In this document: positions 1 through 8,309 of the stretch, piece by piece
Numbering within the stretch: position 1 is the stretch's first letter
Layout of the letters: every line of letters begins with the position of its first letter
Source of the DNA: Actinacidiphila acidipaludis
Lineage (GTDB): Bacteria > Actinomycetota > Actinomycetes > Streptomycetales > Streptomycetaceae
Assembly: GCF_019890725.1 (NCBI RefSeq)
Contig: NZ_JAINZZ010000010.1
Coordinates: 62,001 to 126,000, forward strand
DNA length: 64,000 nucleotides
Reading direction: 5' to 3'
The notes under the pieces: generated by a model
What the model saw: only the letters and a program-made list of their open reading frames with translations
Databases searched by the model: none
What the model was told of the DNA's origin: nothing
Program-made: the position numbers and the translations under genes

Positions 1-605
1 TCGACGCCGTCGACACCTGTGTGCCGGTGCCCGAGCGCTACACCGACGCGCCGTTCCTGCTCTCGGTGGAGAACGTGCTGAGCATCACCGGGCGCGGCAC
101 GGTGGTGACCGGCGCCGTCGAGCGCGGGGTGGTGCGGCCGGGCGACCGCGTGGAGGTGCACGGCGCGGACGGCGAGCCGCTCGGCAGCGTCGTCACCGGG
201 CTGGAGACCTTCGGCAAGCCGATGGACTCCGGGCAGGCCGGCGACAACGTGGCGCTGCTGCTGCGCGGGGTGCAGCGCAGCCAGGTGCGGCGCGGTGACA
301 TCGTCGCGGCGCCCGGGAGCGTCACGCCGCACCGCCGCTTCACCGCCCGCGTCTACTTCGTGCCCGCGGCGGAGGGCGGACGGCACACGCCGGTCGTCAC
401 CGGTTACCGGCCGCAGTTCTACATCCGCACGGCGGACGTGGTCGGAGACGTCGACTTCGGGCCCGGCGGCATGGCACTGCCGGGCGACACCGCAGACGTC
501 TCGGTGGAGCTCGGGCGCGCCCTGCCGCTGGAGCCGGGGCTCGGGTTCGCGATCCGTGAAGGGGGCCGGACCGTCGGCGCCGGCACGGTCACCGCGCTCG
601 GCTGA
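1..605 (+). CDS. tuf3: Elongation factor Tu, divergent (tuf3-type) copy, 5' end outside window
   Basis: This is the C-terminal half of an EF-Tu-like translational GTPase; the G domain lies before base 1. Translation reads in frame from base 3. Domain II is seen as FLLSVENVLSITGRGTVVTG, and domain III as VTPHRRFTARVYF followed by GGRHTPVVTGYRPQFYIRT. EF-Tu normally delivers aminoacyl-tRNA to the ribosome. The sequence departs clearly from the highly conserved housekeeping EF-Tu (for example FTARVYFVPAAEGG where the canonical protein has FEAQVYILSKDEGG), which fits the third-type EF-Tu that streptomycetes carry in addition to tuf1. Assignment to tuf3 is inferred from this divergence and from the neighbours. 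A hairpin terminator follows. Confidence 0.85.
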   Translation, partial: DAVDTCVPVPERYTDAPFLLSVENVLSITGRGTVVTGAVERGVVRPGDRVEVHGADGEPLGSVVTGLETFGKPMDSGQAGDNVALLLRGVQRSQVRRGDIVAAPGSVTPHRRFTARVYFVPAAEGGRHTPVVTGYRPQFYIRTADVVGDVDFGPGGMALPGDTADVSVELGRALPLEPGLGFAIREGGRTVGAGTVTALG

Positions 606-640
606 CGGCCCGCCCGCCGTCCGTCGCGCAGGGGGGGGCG

Positions 641-662
641 GTCCCGCACGTCGGTGCGGGGC
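641..662 (+). terminator. Hairpin terminator after the EF-Tu gene
   Basis: CCCGCAC (643-649) and GTGCGGG (654-660) form a perfect stem around a 4-nt loop, extendable by a G-T and a G-C pair. It lies 36 nt after the EF-Tu stop. There is no T-tract, as is usual for Streptomyces terminators. Confidence 0.55.
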
Positions 663-703
663 CGCCGCCGCGGTTCCGGCCGCCGTGCTGGGAGGATGGG
701 GGC

Positions 704-1576
704 ATGGAGCACGTAGAGGCGGGGCCGGGCGGGGACGAGGATGTGCCGGTCGGCCGGACCGTGGACTTCGGGGAGGCACGGCTGCTCCCGGACGTGGACC
801 GGCCCCGGGCGTGGCTGCTGACCGTCGACGGCGCACCGCAGTCGTACGTGGACCTCGACGACCCGGCGCATCTGGAGTTCGAGTACGTGCGCAGGTTGGC
901 CTCCGCGATCGACTGCGCGTTCCCCGACGGGCCGCTGGACGCCGTGCACCTCGGCGGCGGCGCGCTCACGCTGCCGCGCTGGCTCGCCCACGAGCGGCCC
1001 GGGTCACGCCAGCAGGTGGTGGAGGCCGACCGCGGGCTCGTCGCGCTCGTGTCCGAGTACCTGCCGTGGGCCGCCGACGGCGTCACCGCGCACACCACCG
1101 ACGCCCGCGCCTGGCTGACCGGCGCTCCCGCCGCGAGCGCGGACCTGATCGTCGCCGACGTCTTCGGCGGCGCCCGGGTCCCCGCGCATCTGACGTCGCT
1201 GGAGTTCGCCCGGGAGGCTGCCCGGGTGCTGCGCCCGGACGGGCTGTACCTGGCCAACCTCGCCGACGCGGCGCCCTTCGCCTTCCTCGGCGGCCAACTG
1301 GCCACCGTGCGCCAGGCGTTCGGCGGACCGGACGCGTTCGTGTGCCTGCTCGCGGAGCCGGGGGTGCTGCGCGGCCGCCGCTACGGCAACGCCGTCCTGG
1401 CCGCCGCGCGCCGGCCGCTGCCGCTGGACGCCCTGTCCCGGCTGTGCGCCGCGGACGTCTTCCCGGCGCGGGTCGTCTCGGGGTCCGCGCTGGACGTGCT
1501 CACCGGCCGGCCCGTGCACGACGCCGCGGCGGTGCCGTCGCCCGAACCGCCGGACGGCGCCTTCACTGTGGGGTGA
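704..1576 (+). CDS. Spermidine synthase-like methyltransferase-fold protein
   Basis: A 290-aa protein with the class I AdoMet/polyamine-synthase Rossmann fold. The glycine-rich motif VHLGGGALTLPRWL is followed by the acidic VVEADRGLVALV strand, then DLIVADVFGGARVP and a typical C-terminal half. Such stand-alone proteins are annotated as spermidine synthases, but many actinobacterial members have lost the polyamine-specific active site. I cannot confirm that this one makes spermidine. The ATG follows a GGGAGG ribosome-binding site. The 3' end overlaps the convergent MFS gene by 14 nt. Confidence 0.7.
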   Translation: MEHVEAGPGGDEDVPVGRTVDFGEARLLPDVDRPRAWLLTVDGAPQSYVDLDDPAHLEFEYVRRLASAIDCAFPDGPLDAVHLGGGALTLPRWLAHERPGSRQQVVEADRGLVALVSEYLPWAADGVTAHTTDARAWLTGAPAASADLIVADVFGGARVPAHLTSLEFAREAARVLRPDGLYLANLADAAPFAFLGGQLATVRQAFGGPDAFVCLLAEPGVLRGRRYGNAVLAAARRPLPLDALSRLCAADVFPARVVSGSALDVLTGRPVHDAAAVPSPEPPDGAFTVG

Positions 1577-2909
1577 GCGGGGCGGGGGCCTGCGGCAGCC
1601 CGGCGGCCGTACCCTCCCGCGGGGCGGCGGGGAGGGCGGTGCCGGTGGCGTCCGCCGCGGGCTCCGGCACGGCCACGCCGTGCCCGCGCTCCAGCCGCCG
1701 CACGTCGGGCAGCACCAGTACGGCCGCGGTCAGGACGACGACCAGCACCGCCGAGCCCCACAGCGACTGCGTCCGGCCGAAGGCGGTCGCGGCGGGTCCG
1801 GCCAGCGCCAGGCCGAGCGGCATCACCGCGATCGAGCCCAGCCAGTCGTACGCGGAGACCCGGGACATCTTGTCCTCGGGGATCTCCTGGTGCAGGGCCA
1901 CCATCCAGCCGACGCCGAAGACCTCGATGGCGACACCGGCGGTCAACTCGGCCGCCACCAGCGCCCACAGGGGCAGGGCCAGGGCGAGCGCGACCAGCGG
2001 CAGGGCGAGCGGGAAGACCCCGAGCGTGCCGGAGAGCAGGATGCGCCGGGGCTTCCACCGGATCATCAGCAGACCGCCGAGGACCGTGCCGACGCCGTCG
2101 GCGGCCAGCGCCAGGCCCCACGGGCCCGCACCTCCGAGGTGGTCGCGGGAGACCAGCGGCCCGTACACCGACTGGGCGGCGCTCGTCATGGCGTTGACCA
2201 CCGCGAACTGCACGACGATGCCCCACAGCCAGGACCGCGAGACGAACTCCCGCCAGCCCTCGCGCAGATCGCGGATCATCCCGCTCTTCTCCACCCGGGC
2301 GGCCTCCCGCACCGACAGCCGGGCCCGCAGGCCGCCGGCCACCGCGAAGCCGATCGCGTCGACGGCCAGCACCCAGCCGGGGCCGAGCGCCGCGATGAGG
2401 GCGCCGCCGATCGCCGCGCCGCCGATGTTCGCGCCGTTGGTCGCCAGCCGGAACACCGAGAACGCCTTCCCGGCGTGCGCGGGTTCGACGGTCGACATGA
2501 CCAGGCCCTGCGAGGCGGGGGAGAAGAAGGCCTGCGCGGTGCCGCCGACCGCGGTCAGCGCCGCCATCTGCCACAGCGGCGGGTGTCCGGCCAGCACGAG
2601 CAGGGCGAACAGGCCCTGGGAGAGGGCGTTGACCGTGTTGGCGCTGACCATGACCCGCTGCCGCGGGATCCGGTCGGCCACCGCGCCGCCGATGAGCAGG
2701 AAGACGACCATGGCGAGCGTGCGGGCGGCGGCCACCACGCCCACGTCGGTCGCGCTGCCGCCGGTGTCGATCACCGCGTAGGCGGCGGCGATGGTCGCGC
2801 CGGAGTTGCCGAGTCCGCTGATGAACGAGGCCGAGACCAGCAGTTGGAAGTCGCGGTTGGCCCACGACGGGAGCCGGGTGGCCGTCGTGCTCGAATCGTC
2901 GCTGGTCAT
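1563..2909 (-). CDS. MFS transporter (drug/siderophore exporter type)
   Basis: A 448-aa polytopic inner-membrane protein with about 12 hydrophobic helices. The N-terminal half holds FQLLVSASFISGLGNSGATI and the cytoplasmic loop GGAVADRIPRQRVM, the MFS motif A between helices 2 and 3. This places it in the EntS/MFS_3-like exporter group. The substrate cannot be read from the sequence. It has an Ala/Pro-rich hydrophilic C-terminal tail of about 45 residues. It ends on top of the convergent spermidine-synthase-like gene (14-nt tail-to-tail overlap), so the two transcripts are antisense at their 3' ends. Confidence 0.85.
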   Translation of the reverse strand: MTSDDSSTTATRLPSWANRDFQLLVSASFISGLGNSGATIAAAYAVIDTGGSATDVGVVAAARTLAMVVFLLIGGAVADRIPRQRVMVSANTVNALSQGLFALLVLAGHPPLWQMAALTAVGGTAQAFFSPASQGLVMSTVEPAHAGKAFSVFRLATNGANIGGAAIGGALIAALGPGWVLAVDAIGFAVAGGLRARLSVREAARVEKSGMIRDLREGWREFVSRSWLWGIVVQFAVVNAMTSAAQSVYGPLVSRDHLGGAGPWGLALAADGVGTVLGGLLMIRWKPRRILLSGTLGVFPLALPLVALALALPLWALVAAELTAGVAIEVFGVGWMVALHQEIPEDKMSRVSAYDWLGSIAVMPLGLALAGPAATAFGRTQSLWGSAVLVVVLTAAVLVLPDVRRLERGHGVAVPEPAADATGTALPAAPREGTAAGLPQAPAPLTPQ

Positions 2910-3018
2910 TCGGGCACTGTCCCGGAGCGGCGCCGCGGGCGCAAGCGGGTTTCGGCGGGACGGCGGCCCCGGCGCCCGGAAGGCCCGGGGACGCCGTGAG
3001 CCGCCCGTCGCGGCGGTG

Positions 3019-4191
3019 CTACTTCTTGATCAGCCGGATCGAGCTCATGATCTTGTCGATCGTGGCCTGCGGGAGCTGGTCCTTGACCCCGCGGTCGGCG
3101 TACAGCACCCACACCACGAGCTTCTTGGTCGGATCGCTCTGCGTCGGGTCGAGCCAGGCGACGGTGAAGGCCTCGCCGGCGGGCGACGCGCACTTGTTGG
3201 GCATCGGGACGTTCGTCGCGGTCGCCCGGGCCTGCCAGCCGGTGATCCCGTGGGAGTTGTGGAACGCCTTGCTGTCCAGCGCCTTGGAGAAGGTGCCCTT
3301 GCCGTTGTCCTGGTAGGCCCAGTACGCCCAGGCCGTGGCTTGCACCTCGGCGGCGTTGCGCACGCTGGTCGCGCCGTTGGCGCCCTTGGTGCCGACCGAC
3401 GCGCGGTCGAAGGTGCTCTTGCCCGAGGTGCAGAAGTCGTGCTTGTAGTAGGCCGGGGCGCTCATGGCCACCGCCGGGTTGCCGCTCTTGTCCGCGAAGC
3501 CGATGGTCATGCCCTGGCTGCCGACCGTCCAGTCCGGCGGCACGTCGAAGAGGACGTTGCGCTGGTCGCGCTCGACGACCTTCCACCCGGGGATGACCGG
3601 CGTGGCGTCGACCGGCGCGCCGCGCGGGTTGTCGGTCGAGCCGCCGCTGTCCGGCGGGTCGCCGCCGGTGTCGGTCGGCGACGGCGTGGGCGTCGGCGAC
3701 GTGCTGACCGTCGCGGTGGGCGTCGGCGACGTGTCCTTCCCGGCGTCCTTCTTCTTGTCGCTCCCGGTGAGGTACACCGCGCCGGTGATGGCCGCGGCGA
3801 CCACCGCGACGGCGGCGGTCACGGCTATCGCGATCGTCCTGGTGTTGCGGTTCTTCGGCGGCGGTCCGTCCGGACCCCCCGGCACCGGAGGCCCCCACTG
3901 CTGCGGCGTCGGGTAGCCGCCGGGCTGCTGCTGGTAGCCCGGCTGTGCGTAGGGGGACGCGGCCGGTGCGCCGTACGGCTGGGTGGGCGCCGCGTACGGC
4001 GGCGGTTGCGGCGCGGGCGGCGGGCCCTGCTGGGGGTAGCCGTAGCCGGGTCCTTGGGCCGGGGGAGGCGGGGGCGGGCCGGGCTGGGCGTACGGGTTCG
4101 GCTGTCCGTAACCGCCGGGGGGTTGCTGAGGGGGTGTCGGTGCGCCCTGCGGGTACTGCTGTCCCCCGGGCGGCTGTTCTCCTGGCCACAT
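3019..4191 (-). CDS. Single-pass membrane protein with Pro/Gly/Gln-rich cytoplasmic tail
   Basis: 390 aa from an ATG beginning MWPGEQPPGG. A longer open frame upstream is ignored because it has no coding character and crosses the next gene. Residues 1 to about 110 are a low-complexity tail rich in Pro, Gly, Gln and Tyr. Next come a single transmembrane helix (TIAIAVTAAVAVVAAAITGA, around 118-138), a Thr/Pro/Ser-rich linker and an extracytoplasmic domain of about 220 residues. The topology (N-in, C-out) is typical of actinobacterial cell-envelope proteins. The function of the outer domain is not recognised. It is divergent from the 4264 gene. Confidence 0.75.
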   Translation of the reverse strand: MWPGEQPPGGQQYPQGAPTPPQQPPGGYGQPNPYAQPGPPPPPPAQGPGYGYPQQGPPPAPQPPPYAAPTQPYGAPAASPYAQPGYQQQPGGYPTPQQWGPPVPGGPDGPPPKNRNTRTIAIAVTAAVAVVAAAITGAVYLTGSDKKKDAGKDTSPTPTATVSTSPTPTPSPTDTGGDPPDSGGSTDNPRGAPVDATPVIPGWKVVERDQRNVLFDVPPDWTVGSQGMTIGFADKSGNPAVAMSAPAYYKHDFCTSGKSTFDRASVGTKGANGATSVRNAAEVQATAWAYWAYQDNGKGTFSKALDSKAFHNSHGITGWQARATATNVPMPNKCASPAGEAFTVAWLDPTQSDPTKKLVVWVLYADRGVKDQLPQATIDKIMSSIRLIKK

Positions 4192-4251
4192 GGCTGGAAA
4201 CACTAGGGGAGCGGGGGCCGCGGTTCCATGCCGGATGGTGCTACTGACTGG

Positions 4252-4263
4252 TAACATCCGGCC
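4252..4263 (+). promoter_or_regulatory. -10 box giving a leaderless start for the 4264 gene
   Basis: TAACAT (4252-4257) lies exactly 6 nt before the ATG at 4264, so transcription should begin at or next to the start codon. There is no Shine-Dalgarno sequence and no clear -35. Confidence 0.5.
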
Positions 4264-4716
4264 ATGTCCGAGACGATGCCTTCCATAGGCGAGCTGATGG
4301 CGGCCACCGTGCCGATGGCCCGCACCCTCAACCTCCAGTACACGGAGACCACCGCCGAGCGCGCCGTGGTCGTACTGCCCGACCAGCCGGAGTACCGGAA
4401 CCACGTGGGCGGTCCGCACGCCGGCGCGATGTTCACCCTCGCCGAGTCGGCCAGCGGCGCCGTGGTGCTCGGCGCGTTCGGCGACCAGCTCGGACGCGCG
4501 ATGCCGCTGCCGGTGCGCTGTGAACTCGCCTGGACCAAGCTCGCCAAGGGGCCGGTGACCGCGACCGCCGAGCTCGGCCGGCCCGCCGCCGAGGTCGTCG
4601 CCGAACTGGACGCGGGCGAGCGCCCCGAGTTCCCCGTCGAGGTCTCCGTCCGCCGCGAGGACGGCGCCGAGACCTCGCACATGACGATCGTCTGGACCCT
4701 GCGTCCCAACGGCTGA
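4264..4716 (+). CDS. Hotdog-fold DUF4442/PaaI-like thioesterase-type protein
   Basis: 150 aa with the hotdog-fold pattern: a long N-terminal helix region, then EYRNHVGGPHAGAMFTLAESASG, which corresponds to the N-H-x-G-x-x-HAG-A-x-x-x-x-E helix motif of PaaI/DUF4442 thioesterases. Family members hydrolyse acyl-CoA or acyl-ACP thioesters in the cytoplasm. The substrate is unknown here. It stands alone between divergent and downstream genes. The promoter spacing suggests a leaderless mRNA. Confidence 0.75.
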   Translation: MSETMPSIGELMAATVPMARTLNLQYTETTAERAVVVLPDQPEYRNHVGGPHAGAMFTLAESASGAVVLGAFGDQLGRAMPLPVRCELAWTKLAKGPVTATAELGRPAAEVVAELDAGERPEFPVEVSVRREDGAETSHMTIVWTLRPNG

Positions 4717-4865
4717 CCGTGCTTCGCCGGCCGGCGGCGGCGCCCTCGGCCGGCGCCGGCCGGCCGCCGTTCGGGCCGGAATGGTTCGTCCGGTGGGTCG
4801 GTTAGGCTTCCACGAGGCGTGCGAAGGGCGCACACCTGATCGTCGTCACGGGGAGGGGACCGTCT

Positions 4866-5522
4866 GTGCACGTCCAGGACTGGCTCGACGGCATCCCGCC
4901 GGTCGCCGTCTACCTGATGGTGGGCCTGGTGGTCGGCGTCGAGAGCCTGGGCATCCCGCTGCCCGGCGAGATCGTGCTGATGACCGCGGCGCTGCTGTCG
5001 TCGCAGGGTCACGTCAACCCCTGGATCGTGGGCGCGTGCGCCGTCGTCGGCGCCGTCGGCGGAGACTCGATCGGGTACTCCATCGGTCATCGCGGCGGCA
5101 AACCCCTGCTTGAGCGGCTCGGCCGCAGATTCCCCAGACACTTCTCACCGGCCCAGATCGCGGCCGCCGAGCGGTCGTTCGACCGCTGGGGCATGTGGGC
5201 GGTGTTCTTCGGCCGCTTCGTGGCCCTGCTGCGGATCTTCGCCGGCCCGCTGGCCGGTGTCCTGCGCATGCCCTACCCGCGCTTCCTGATCGCCAACGCG
5301 CTCGGCGGTGTCGTCTGGGCGGGCGGCATCACGGCGATCATCTACTACGTCGGCATCGTCGCCGAACCCTGGCTCAAGCGGTTCGGCTACATCGGACTCG
5401 CCATCGCGGTGCTCTTCGGCATCGGGTCGATGGTCTTCGTGAAGCGGCGCGCCGCGAAGGCGCACGCGGAGTTCGAGGCCGCGGCCGAGCAGGAGGTCGC
5501 GGCGGCGTCGGCCGCGGACTGA
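4866..5522 (+). CDS. DedA-family membrane protein
   Basis: 218 aa, starting at GTG after a GGGGAGGGG ribosome-binding site. It has the DedA/SNARE-associated signatures ESLGIPLPGEIVLMTAALL near the N-terminus and FFGRFVALLRIFAGPLAGVLRMPYPRFL in the middle, with several membrane or re-entrant helices. Members of this superfamily act as lipid transporters or flippases, for example undecaprenyl-phosphate recycling (UptA), and support proton-motive-force maintenance. Which lipid this one handles is not visible. The C-terminus is a short charged cytoplasmic tail. Confidence 0.88.
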   Translation: MHVQDWLDGIPPVAVYLMVGLVVGVESLGIPLPGEIVLMTAALLSSQGHVNPWIVGACAVVGAVGGDSIGYSIGHRGGKPLLERLGRRFPRHFSPAQIAAAERSFDRWGMWAVFFGRFVALLRIFAGPLAGVLRMPYPRFLIANALGGVVWAGGITAIIYYVGIVAEPWLKRFGYIGLAIAVLFGIGSMVFVKRRAAKAHAEFEAAAEQEVAAASAAD

Positions 5523-5562
5523 CACCGCCGCGTTCCGGCCCGGTGTCCTCCCGGGGCGGGCG

Positions 5563-6147
5563 TCACCCCCGGCCCAGCGCCTCCCGGTGCTGTGCCGCCA
5601 GCGCCACATAGTGCTCGGCGTTCAGCGCGAGCCCGGCCCGCTCCTCCTCGGTCAGCGGCCTGCGGATCTTCGCCGGAACCCCGGCGACCAGCGATCCCGG
5701 CGGCACCTCCATGCCCTGCGGCACCAGGGCGGCGGCCGCGACCAGGGAACCGGCGCCGATCCGCGCGCCGTTGAGCACGGTGGCCCCCATCCCCACGAGC
5801 ACGCCGTCCTCCACGACACAGCCGTGCAGTACCGCGTTGTGCCCCACCGACACGCCCGCGCCGATCACCGCCGGGAACCCGGGATCGGCGTGCACCGTGC
5901 AGTTGTCCTGGACGTTGGAGCCGGCGCCCACGCTGATCGACTCGCAGTCGCCGCGCAGCACGGTGTGGTACCAGACGCTCGCCCCGGCGCCGAGGGTGAC
6001 GTCGCCGAGCACCACGGAGGTCGGCGCGGTGTACGCGGCGGGGTCGACCACCGGGGTCCGGCCCGCCACGGCCGCGACGAGAGCCCCGTGCCCACCCGGC
6101 CCGCGCCCCTGCCCGTCCCGCTCCTCCGGCTCCGCCTGGTCCGTCAT
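5563..6147 (-). CDS. Gamma-carbonic anhydrase-like hexapeptide-repeat protein
   Basis: 194 aa, starting MTDQAEPEER; the open frame continues upstream but only from this ATG does it look coding. The left-handed beta-helix repeats begin at VLGDVTLGAGASVWY. The three zinc-ligand histidines of gamma-carbonic anhydrases are present as TVHAD and VGHNAVLHGC, with the conserved VQDNCTVH strand. The C-terminal helix is typical of the YrdA/PaaY group. It probably forms a homotrimer with metal at subunit interfaces. Activity as a carbonic anhydrase or as a thioesterase partner is not proven. It is divergent from another beta-helix protein at 6274. Confidence 0.85.
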   Translation of the reverse strand: MTDQAEPEERDGQGRGPGGHGALVAAVAGRTPVVDPAAYTAPTSVVLGDVTLGAGASVWYHTVLRGDCESISVGAGSNVQDNCTVHADPGFPAVIGAGVSVGHNAVLHGCVVEDGVLVGMGATVLNGARIGAGSLVAAAALVPQGMEVPPGSLVAGVPAKIRRPLTEEERAGLALNAEHYVALAAQHREALGRG

Positions 6148-6254
6148 CGCCACCGTCCTGCCGTCGTCCGTCGTCGCCCGCCCGGCGCTCCGACGCGGGT
6201 GTGCCGCAGGGCACACCACGTCCACGGCCCCGGAAGCGGCCGCCGCGCTCCCGG

Positions 6255-6268
6255 CACCGTATACGGTG
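6255..6268. promoter_or_regulatory. 14-bp perfect palindrome in divergent promoter region
   Basis: CACCGTATACGGTG is a perfect dyad located 5 bp before the GTG of the 6274 acyltransferase gene. Its centre, TATACG, could also serve as the -10 box. Candidate operator for the 6274 gene or the divergent 6147 gene; the regulator is unknown. Confidence 0.4.
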
Positions 6269-6273
6269 GGCTC

Positions 6274-7098
6274 GTGCGCGAGAACGAGAACGTGTTCTTT
6301 TCCACGGTCGCCCAGGCCGCCGCCTGGCGCCGCCGTGCCACGTCGCGCCTCGTGCACGCCGGCTGGCGGCGGCTGCAGAACGCCGGCGCGGTCACGGCCG
6401 CCCGCCCGGGCCCGTACCGCTTCGGGGCGATCGGGCCGAACACCCGGCTGGCCTTCCCCCAGGGCACGATCTTCGGCGAGCCGTGGATCCGGCTCGGCGA
6501 CCACTGCATCATCGGCGAGCAGGTCACCCTCACCGCGGGCATGATGCCCGGCCTCGACCTGGGGTCCGATCCGATCCTGCGGCTGGGCGACGGCGTGGTG
6601 CTCGGCCGCGGCAGCCACGTCGTCGCCTCGGCCGCCGTGGTCTTCGGCGACGACGTCTACTGCGGGCCGTACGTCTACGTCACCAGCGACAACCACTCCT
6701 ACGACGACACCGCCCAGCCAGTGGGCAAGCAGTGGCCGCGCACGTCGCCCGTGGAGATCGGCGGCGGCAGCTGGCTCGGTTCGGGCTGTGTGATCCTCCC
6801 GGGCGCCCGGCTCGGCCGGAACGTGGTCGTGGCCGCGGGCGCGGTCGTCCGCGGTGAGGTGCCCGACTTCGCGGTCGTGGCCGGCGCCCCCGCCAAGGTT
6901 GTCCGCCGCTGGGAACCGGACACCGGCTGGCAGCCGCCGCTGCGCACACCGGCCCCGGTGCCCATCCCCGACCACGTCACCCCCGACCAGCTCGTGGCGC
7001 TCCGCCGCTGGGACGACCGGCTCGGCGGCCGGCTCGCGGACGTGCTCACCGAGACGCCCGAACCGCTGGTCAAGGAGCCGGCGGAGGAGTCCGGTTGA
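6274..7098 (+). CDS. Hexapeptide-repeat acyltransferase
   Basis: 274 aa from GTG (VRENENVFFSTVAQ). A helical N-terminal segment is followed by left-handed beta-helix repeats, for example IFGEPWIRLGDHCIIGEQVTL and VVLGRGSHVVASAAVVFGDD. The loop YVTSDNHSYDDTAQPVG carries the catalytic-type His of LbH acetyltransferases, and GAPAKVVRRW is the typical end of the helix. Substrate unknown; the layout resembles sugar or serine O-acetyltransferases. An open frame continues far upstream but lacks support. The promoter region holds a 14-bp palindrome. Confidence 0.8.
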   Translation: MRENENVFFSTVAQAAAWRRRATSRLVHAGWRRLQNAGAVTAARPGPYRFGAIGPNTRLAFPQGTIFGEPWIRLGDHCIIGEQVTLTAGMMPGLDLGSDPILRLGDGVVLGRGSHVVASAAVVFGDDVYCGPYVYVTSDNHSYDDTAQPVGKQWPRTSPVEIGGGSWLGSGCVILPGARLGRNVVVAAGAVVRGEVPDFAVVAGAPAKVVRRWEPDTGWQPPLRTPAPVPIPDHVTPDQLVALRRWDDRLGGRLADVLTETPEPLVKEPAEESG

Positions 7099-7130
7099 CG
7101 GCCGGAGTCCGCTGACCGCGCGCTCTTTGT

Positions 7131-7142
7131 TAGGTTCACCGC
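7131..7142 (+). promoter_or_regulatory. -10 box giving a leaderless start for the 7143 gene
   Basis: TAGGTT (7131-7136) is followed by exactly 6 nt and then the ATG. No ribosome-binding site is visible. No clear -35 was found. Confidence 0.5.
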
Positions 7143-7673
7143 ATGCGCGCACCCATCGGCCACTTCGAGGACGCCCACCCCGCCACCGAACGCCGCGACC
7201 TGCTCCCGCCGCCGGTCGCCGCAGCAGTGACCTCCGACATGGTCTTCGTCGACACCGACCCGGCCAAGGCCGACACGGCCGTCTTCGTCGAGACCTACGG
7301 GCAGGACCTCATGCGGCACTCCGCCAACTGCGTCGTGGTCGCCGGCAAGCGCGGCCAGGACGTGACGCTGGCCGCCTGCCTCGTGCTGTCCGCGACCCGG
7401 GTGGACGTCAACGGCGCGGTCCGGCGCCACCTCGGCGTGCGGAAGGCGTCGTTCGCCGCGATGGACACCGCGGTGGGGGAGACCGGCATGGAGTACGGCG
7501 GCATCACCCCGGTCGGGCTGCCGCCGGCCTGGCCGCTGCTCATCGACCCGGCGGTCATCGAGACGCCGCACGTACTGATCGGCAGCGGCGCGCGCCGCGG
7601 CAAGCTCATCGTGCCCGGCAAGACGCTGGCGACCCTCCCCGGCGCGGTGGTCCTCGAAGGGCTCGGCATCTGA
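7143..7673 (+). CDS. YbaK/EbsC-domain protein (aminoacyl-tRNA deacylase family)
   Basis: 176 aa covering one YbaK/prolyl-tRNA-synthetase-associated editing domain. ANCVVVAGKRGQDVTLAACLVLSATRVD supplies the conserved K-x-x-V strand region. RKASFAAMDTAVGETGMEYGGITPVGLP is the G-x-x-x-G-x-x-x-P motif typical of these domains. Relatives hydrolyse mischarged aminoacyl-tRNAs in trans. The true substrate tRNA is unknown. A second, differently organised YbaK protein lies at 51342-51899. Probably leaderless. Confidence 0.8.
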   Translation: MRAPIGHFEDAHPATERRDLLPPPVAAAVTSDMVFVDTDPAKADTAVFVETYGQDLMRHSANCVVVAGKRGQDVTLAACLVLSATRVDVNGAVRRHLGVRKASFAAMDTAVGETGMEYGGITPVGLPPAWPLLIDPAVIETPHVLIGSGARRGKLIVPGKTLATLPGAVVLEGLGI

Positions 7674-7749
7674 CCGGCGACCGGAGTTCGGCGTTCCGCC
7701 GCGCCGGGCGCCGGCGAGGCCCGGTGCGCGTGGAACCGGGCCGTGACGC

Positions 7750-8199
7750 TCAGCCGAGCTGCGGTATCTCGATCGCGGGGCAGCGGTCCATGACCATGTC
7801 CAGGCCCGCGCTCCGGGTCCGCGCGAAGGCGTCCTCGTCGACGACGCCGAGCTGGAACCAGACGGCCTTCGCCCCGATCACCACGGCCTCGTCGGCGACC
7901 GCGCCCGCGAGCTCCGAGTTCACGAAGACGTCCACCACGTCCACGGGGAAGGGGATGTCGGCGAGCGAGGCGTACCCCTGCTCGCCGTGCACGGTCTCGG
8001 CCTTGGGGTGCACGGGGACGATCCGCTTTCCGTAGCGCTGCAGGACGGAGGCCACCCCGTACGCGGCCCTGCGCGTGTTGTTCGACAGCCCCACCACCGC
8101 CCAGGTGTCGCCCGTGGCGGTGAGGATCCTGCGCACCACGTCCCTGTCGCTCTCGCCGCCGCTGCCGTTCACGCCTGACACGCCCTCCACGCCTGACAC
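7750..8199 (-). CDS. CoA-binding protein (YccU-type)
   Basis: 149 aa, Rossmann-like CoA_binding domain. TWAVVGLSNNTRRAAYGVASVLQ is the nucleotide-binding loop, followed by GKRIVPVHPKAETVHGEQGY and AKAVWFQLGVVDEDAFARTRSAGLDMVMDRCPAIE. This matches the succinyl-CoA-synthetase-like YccU family of unknown physiological role. I chose GTG at 8199 because GGAGG precedes it by 5 nt. The longer open frame back to 8337 would overlap the divergent 8310 gene. The N-terminus holds a short repeat (VSGVEGVSGV). Confidence 0.8.
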   Translation of the reverse strand: MSGVEGVSGVNGSGGESDRDVVRRILTATGDTWAVVGLSNNTRRAAYGVASVLQRYGKRIVPVHPKAETVHGEQGYASLADIPFPVDVVDVFVNSELAGAVADEAVVIGAKAVWFQLGVVDEDAFARTRSAGLDMVMDRCPAIEIPQLG

Positions 8200-8297
8200 G
8201 CCGTCCTCCCGCCGCCGCGGCACGGCCCTCAGGCCGCGCCCGTCCTCACTCGTCCTACCTGCGCGAACGCCCCGCGATGCCCGGCCATTCCCGGCGT

Positions 8298-8309
8298 TAG
8301 GCTGAACGG
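8298..8309 (+). promoter_or_regulatory. -10 box giving a leaderless start for the 8310 gene
   Basis: TAGGCT (8298-8303) sits exactly 6 nt before the ATG at 8310, with no Shine-Dalgarno sequence in between. The -35 is not recognisable. Confidence 0.5.
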
